From: Bifidobacterium avesanii
GTDB lineage: Bacteria; Actinomycetota; Actinomycetes; Actinomycetales; Bifidobacteriaceae
DNA length: 64,000 nt
Assembly (NCBI RefSeq): GCF_009299475.1
Contig: NZ_WBSN01000011.1
Coordinates: 1 to 64,000 of the forward strand
Direction of reading: 5' to 3'
This document shows, in pieces, positions 60,421 through 64,000 of this stretch. Below the pieces are notes generated by a model. It saw only the letters and a list, made by a program, of their open reading frames with translations, was not told the origin of the DNA and did no database searches. Positions within the stretch are counted from its first letter, which is position 1, and each line of letters opens with the position of its first letter. A program made the translations under genes and the position numbers.

Positions 60421-61818
60421 TCACACCCCCTGATTGTTGTAGTCCTGCGGCATGTCCTTGAATTTCGAGGTCGCGCCGAGGAACGCCAGATGGAAGGTTT
60501 CGGTCGGGCCGTTGCGGTGCTTGGCCATGATGATGTCGGCCTCGCCGGGACGGTCCTCCTTGTCGTAGAAGTCGGGGCGGTGGACCAGGAACACCACGTC
60601 GGCGTCCTGCTCGATCGAGCCGGACTCGCGCAGGTCGGACAGCTGCGGCTTCTTGTCGTTGCGCATTTCCGGGCCGCGGTTGAGCTGCGAGAGGGCCACC
60701 ACGGGCACCTCGAGCTCCTTGGCGAGGAGCTTCAGGGCGCGGGAGAACTCGGAGACCTCCTGCTGGCGGGACTCGACCTGCTTGCCCGAGCTCATGAGCT
60801 GCAGGTAGTCGATCACCACGAGCTTCAGGTCGTTGGTCTGCTTGAGCCGCCGGCACTTGGCGCGGATCTCCATGAGGCTCATGTTCGGGCTGTCGTCGAT
60901 GAACAGCGGGGCGTCGTTGAGTTTGCCCCAGAACTGGTTGAGCGTGTTCCAGCGCTCGGGCGTGATGTCATCGGCGCGGCGCAGCGCCACGAGCGGGATG
61001 TTCGTTTCGGCGGAGATGATGCGCTGGGCGAGCTCCACCTTGCTCATCTCGAGGCTGAACACGATCGACGTCATGCCGTGGTGCAGGGCCGCCGCGCGCG
61101 CGAAGTCGATGCCGAGCGTGGACTTGCCCATGGCGGGTCGGCCGGCGACCACGATCATCTGGCCGGGCTGCAGGCCCTGCGTCAGGTCGTCGATGTCGCG
61201 GAATCCGGTGGGCACACCACGCTCCACCTCGCCGTTCTGCAACTTGTCGAGCTGGTCGAGGGCGTCGTGCACCACCGGGCCGATGGCCGTGTAGTCCTGG
61301 CGCACCTTGCCCACGGACATCTCGTACACCTCGGACTGGGCGAGGTTGACCACGTCCTCGGCCTGCGAGCCCTCGGCGGTGTAGCCGAGCTGCGCGATCT
61401 TGGTGCCGGCGGCGATCACGTTGCGCAGGATGGCGCGCTGGTGCACGATCTCCGCGTAGTACGTGGCGTTGGCGGCGGTGGGCACGGCGTTGATGAGGCT
61501 GTGCAGGTAGTCGGCGCCGCCCACCTTCTCGAGGTCGCCGCTCTTGAGCAGCTCGTTGGCCACGAGCACCGCGTCCACCGGCTGGCTCTGCGAGAACAGG
61601 GTGATGATCGCCTCGTAGATGGTCTGGTGCTTGGGCTGGTAGAAGTCGGAGACGTCGATCATCTGCGAGACCTCGCCGATCGCGTCCTTGCTCATGAGCA
61701 TGCCGCCGAGGACGGCCATTTCCGCGTCGTCGTCGTGCGGGGGGATGCGGTCGAAGACCACGCCGCCGCCCTGGGCGCCGTCCGGGCGCGATCCGCCCCA
61801 AGAAGTTCCATCTGCCAT
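60421..61818 (-). CDS. dnaB: Replicative DNA helicase DnaB
   Basis: This 465-aa hexameric helicase unwinds DNA ahead of the replisome. The N-terminal collar domain (AEMAVLGGMLMSKDAIGEV) is followed by the RecA-like motor with Walker A AGRPAMGKST, Walker B LVVIDYLQLMS, QLNRGPEMRNDKKPQLSDLR and the arginine-finger region AKHRNGPT. No intein is present. The start ATG 61818 follows a -10 box by 7 nt with no ribosome site, so the mRNA is probably leaderless; 26 more upstream codons were rejected. A DnaA-box cluster lies 130-230 bp upstream. Confidence 0.97.
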   Translation of the reverse strand: MADGTSWGGSRPDGAQGGGVVFDRIPPHDDDAEMAVLGGMLMSKDAIGEVSQMIDVSDFYQPKHQTIYEAIITLFSQSQPVDAVLVANELLKSGDLEKVGGADYLHSLINAVPTAANATYYAEIVHQRAILRNVIAAGTKIAQLGYTAEGSQAEDVVNLAQSEVYEMSVGKVRQDYTAIGPVVHDALDQLDKLQNGEVERGVPTGFRDIDDLTQGLQPGQMIVVAGRPAMGKSTLGIDFARAAALHHGMTSIVFSLEMSKVELAQRIISAETNIPLVALRRADDITPERWNTLNQFWGKLNDAPLFIDDSPNMSLMEIRAKCRRLKQTNDLKLVVIDYLQLMSSGKQVESRQQEVSEFSRALKLLAKELEVPVVALSQLNRGPEMRNDKKPQLSDLRESGSIEQDADVVFLVHRPDFYDKEDRPGEADIIMAKHRNGPTETFHLAFLGATSKFKDMPQDYNNQGV

Positions 61819-61825
61819 ACCCACG

Positions 61826-61831
61826 AGTATA
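61826..61831 (-). promoter_or_regulatory. -10 box of leaderless dnaB
   Basis: TATACT on the minus strand ends 7 nt before the dnaB ATG. No good -35 box is seen at 17 bp. Confidence 0.6.
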
Positions 61832-61950
61832 GAAGGCGCCCGTATCGCGAAGGCGCGCCTTGCGTTCAACTTGCATCTGCGGTCAAAATCGCACATCGCC
61901 GATGTGCGATCGCGGTGGAATTGACGGGCGCGACACGCGATTCGCGGCGT

Positions 61951-62049
61951 TGTGGACGAAAAATCGAGTTATCCACATATCGGGGATATCTCGGTGGATA
62001 TGTGGACGGGTTATCCACCTTGTGGGGATAATTTGGTGGACATCGTGGG
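61951..62049. promoter_or_regulatory. Cluster of DnaA-box-like 9-mers upstream of dnaB
   Basis: TTATCCACA at 61969-61977 is a perfect DnaA box. One-mismatch forms are TTATCCACC (62011-62019), TTATCCCCA (reverse, 62023-62031) and, against actinobacterial TTGTCCACA, TCGTCCACA (reverse, 61951-61959). Weaker ones lie at 61994-62009 and 62034-62049. TCCACATATC and GATATGTGGA (61972-61981, 61997-62006) also form an inverted repeat. The rest of 61832-62524 holds the family C hairpins and no gene. Confidence 0.65.
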
Positions 62050-62248
62050 GATAGTGCGCATGCGCTCATACCGGAAATTTGCCGTCAGGTAAACAACGTG
62101 CTACGGGAACGTTTGAACCGTCAAATCTACGTTCATTGCGGCGTTCAGCGCGGTGCGAGCCGCGGTGTTCGGCACGGTGCTTATCGCAGTGTGCATCGCA
62201 ATGTCCATTGCAGGCGACAAGTGTCCGTCCCATCACCGTCCCGCCATC

Positions 62249-62386
62249 GCAATCCGTCATTTGTTCCAATCCGCGGCCTGATTTGCGCAGCTTGGAATGA
62301 CCAACCGGAAAACGACCACTCCGCAGGCTCGATTTGCCATCGTTCATTCCAACCTGCGATTTCAGGAGCGCAGATTGGAACGAATG
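62249..62386. repeat. Two imperfect hairpins, repeat family C
   Basis: CGTTCATTCCAACCTGCG (62341-62358) pairs with CGCAGATTGGAACGAATG (62369-62386) over 15 of 18 positions. Upstream, GTCATTTGTTCCAATCCGC (about 62255-62273) faces GCGCAGCTTGGAATGAC (about 62284-62300). All four arms share TTCCAAYCYGCG, again close to the CAATCCGC core of the other families. Confidence 0.7.
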
Positions 62387-62512
62387 ACGCAAGGCCATCA
62401 TTCTGAACGATAAGTGGAACCCGTCGGGGCGCGCAGCCGACGGATCCTTCGATTACGGCTGATGGCCTGCGCTTAGGAGGACGGGACCGGGATGACCCGC
62501 GACGGCGTGCGG

Positions 62513-62527
62513 TAAAGTGACGGCGTG
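62513..62527 (+). promoter_or_regulatory. -10 box of a leaderless MATE gene
   Basis: TAAAGT (62513-62518) ends 6 nt before the GTG at 62525-62527, and no ribosome site is present. Confidence 0.5.
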
Positions 62528-63943
62528 AACACGCAGCAGCATCCGCAACGGCGATCGGCCAACACCGACCAATCGGCCAACACCGACCGATCAGACGATG
62601 CCAACCGGCCAGCCAACACCGGCCAATCGGCCAACGTCAACCGGCGCATCCTCGCGCTGGCCCTTCCCACGTTCGGCCAGCTCATCGCGGAGCCGACCTT
62701 CATCCTCATCGACACGGCCATCGTCGGCCACATCTCCGACGCGGCGCTGGCGGGCCTGTCCATCGGCTCGACCATCATCCTCACCGCCGTGGGCCTGTGC
62801 ATCTTCCTCGCCTACTCCACCACCGCGCAGGTGGCGCATCTGCTGGGCGCGGGACGCCGGCGCGAGGGCATGCAGGCCGGCGTCGACGGGCTGTGGCTGG
62901 CGCTCGGCATCGGCGTCGCGCTCGGCGTGGCCCTGTTCGCGGCGGCCGATCCCCTGTGCCGCGCGCTCGGAGGCCGGGGCGAGGTGCTCGGCCAGGCGGT
63001 GACCTACACGCGCGCGATCGTGCTCGGCGCGCCCGGCATGCTGCTCGTCTACGCGGCGAACGGCATCTTCCGCGGCGTGCAGAAGGTGCGCGTCACGCTC
63101 ATCGCGGCGGTGAGCGGCGCGGTGCTCAACACGGTGCTCGAGGTGTTGTTCGTGCTCGTGTTCCGCTGGGGCATCGCCGGCTCAGGCGCGGCCACGCTGA
63201 TCGCGCAATGGTATATGGGCCTGTTCCTCGCCGTGCCCGCGATTCTGTGGGCCAAGGCGGACGGGGCGAGTCTGAAGCCCCAATTGGCGGGCATCGCGCG
63301 GGCGGGCGGCGACGGGCTGCCGCTGTTCATCCGCACGCTGGCGATCCGCGCGGCCATGGTGGTCACGGTGGCGAGCGCGGCGCGCATGGGCACGGACGTG
63401 CTGGCCGGGTTTCAGGCGGTGAACTCCTCGTGGAACTTCGCGATGAACATGCTCGACTCGGTGGGCATCGCCGGACAGACGCTCGTGGGCACGGCGCTGG
63501 GCGCGAGGGCCGTGGCCGAGACGAGGCGGCTCACGCGCGCGACCGGGCGGGCGGGACTCGTCACCGGCGCGGCGATCGGCGTCGGGTTCGCGGTGGTGGG
63601 CCTGTTCGCCGGCCGGTTCTTCTCCCCCAGCCCGGCCATCCAGCTGCTCGTGGCGGCCGGCATGCTCACCATGGGCGTGTTCTTCCCGCTGCAGGGCTGG
63701 ATGATGGCGCTCGACGGCATTCTCATCGGCGCGCGCGACTACCGCTACCTCGCCGTGACCTGCACGCTCACCGCCGTGGCCTACATCGCGCTGATGCTGG
63801 CGCTGGCGGACGGCCTCACGCCGCTCATGCCGAGCGAGGCGGCCAGCACGGTGGCGCTGTGGACGCTGTTCAACGTGGTGCTCATGGGCGGGCGCGGCCT
63901 TGCGAACGGCCTGCGCGTGCGCGGCGACCGCTGGATGCGCTAG
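62525..63943 (+). CDS. MATE-family exporter (DinF-like)
   Basis: This 472-aa membrane protein has twelve helices in two MATE halves (LALPTFGQLIAEPTFILIDTAIVGHI near 45; FIRTLAIRAAMVVTVASAARMG and NMLDSVGIAGQTLVGTALGA in the second). The layout fits DinF-type cation-coupled exporters of drugs or metabolites. The first 38 residues are a Ser/Asn/Thr/Asp-rich tail made of SANTD-like repeats, encoded by 15-18-bp DNA repeats. The GTG start is supported by a -10 box just upstream. It is divergent from dnaB and stands alone; the substrate is unknown. Confidence 0.88.
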   Translation: MNTQQHPQRRSANTDQSANTDRSDDANRPANTGQSANVNRRILALALPTFGQLIAEPTFILIDTAIVGHISDAALAGLSIGSTIILTAVGLCIFLAYSTTAQVAHLLGAGRRREGMQAGVDGLWLALGIGVALGVALFAAADPLCRALGGRGEVLGQAVTYTRAIVLGAPGMLLVYAANGIFRGVQKVRVTLIAAVSGAVLNTVLEVLFVLVFRWGIAGSGAATLIAQWYMGLFLAVPAILWAKADGASLKPQLAGIARAGGDGLPLFIRTLAIRAAMVVTVASAARMGTDVLAGFQAVNSSWNFAMNMLDSVGIAGQTLVGTALGARAVAETRRLTRATGRAGLVTGAAIGVGFAVVGLFAGRFFSPSPAIQLLVAAGMLTMGVFFPLQGWMMALDGILIGARDYRYLAVTCTLTAVAYIALMLALADGLTPLMPSEAASTVALWTLFNVVLMGGRGLANGLRVRGDRWMR

Positions 63944-64000
63944 TTTCGCCGTCCATTCCGCTTACTGACTCCACCTACTTCGGCTTCCGAGGGCGGATTT

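Noticed and set aside
61951-62049. Chromosomal origin oriC
   Set aside because: DnaA boxes are present, but dnaA, dnaN, rpmH and a clear AT-rich unwinding region are not in the window. It is kept as a regulatory or DnaA-binding cluster.
1-64000. tRNA or rRNA genes
   Set aside because: Stretches resembling the T-loop (GTTCGAATCC types) all lie inside coding regions and lack the remaining cloverleaf.

Overview
The window looks like chromosomal DNA of a Bifidobacterium. The DNA is GC-rich. The sucrose phosphorylase keeps the catalytic Asp192/Glu232 numbering of the B. adolescentis enzyme, and there are sortase-built pili, a MurT/GatD pair, and several genes that look leaderless. I do not assign a species. 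Nearly every real gene has a long open shadow frame on the other strand because of the base composition; these were discarded.

Layout. 1-335: right end of an ISL3-type insertion sequence. 337-5312: phosphate uptake genes pstSCAB (minus strand) with a PHO-box-like direct repeat before pstS, and a SenX3/RegX3-type two-component system (to 6952). 7036-9152: a leaderless low-molecular-weight phosphatase, a small LAQTG-anchored surface protein and a small unknown protein. 9572-12503: Gfo/Idh oxidoreductase, a 2-deoxyribosyltransferase-like protein, and ilvC. 12823-21189: a carbohydrate region with a giant cell-wall-anchored GH59-like galactosidase (2169 aa) and a GH88 unsaturated uronidase. 21441-30125: a peptide-salvage block in which an M20 peptidase, a peptide ABC transporter (binding protein, two permeases, fused double ATPase) and an M20D amidohydrolase share one promoter element. 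30291-35226: two paralogous MFS carriers and sucrose phosphorylase behind two identical LacI-type operators. 35911-39675: NRAMP manganese transporter, a membrane-anchored HNH nuclease, an aldo/keto reductase, an unknown protein. 39907-45026: a complete ECF transporter and a long-chain acyl-CoA ligase. 45008-51631: a sortase pilus operon (two pilins, class C sortase, and a last gene with a transposase-like HTH domain). 52017-55756: GDPD phosphodiesterase and a glutamate-type ABC transporter without ATPase. 55878-58030: UbiB-like kinase with a phasin-like partner. 58198-61818: dnaB-murT-gatD operon. 62525-63943: MATE exporter.

The most unusual material is intergenic. Three separate gaps (9.2, 19.7 and 35.6 kb) carry tandem arrays of 50-bp quasi-palindromes (16-nt arms, 18-nt centre) separated by 12-nt spacers, with an exact 62-bp period. 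Two further hairpin families (30.2 and 62.3 kb) share the CAATCCGC core. Other signals worth testing are the shared element 24 nt upstream of three -10 boxes in the peptide block, a DnaA-box cluster upstream of dnaB, an 11-nt triple repeat like a PHO box before the LAQTG protein, a large closing stem inside the ECF operon, and the HTH protein translationally coupled to the pilus sortase.

No tRNA, rRNA or CRISPR array was recognised. All functions are read from motifs and context by eye; no database search was run.
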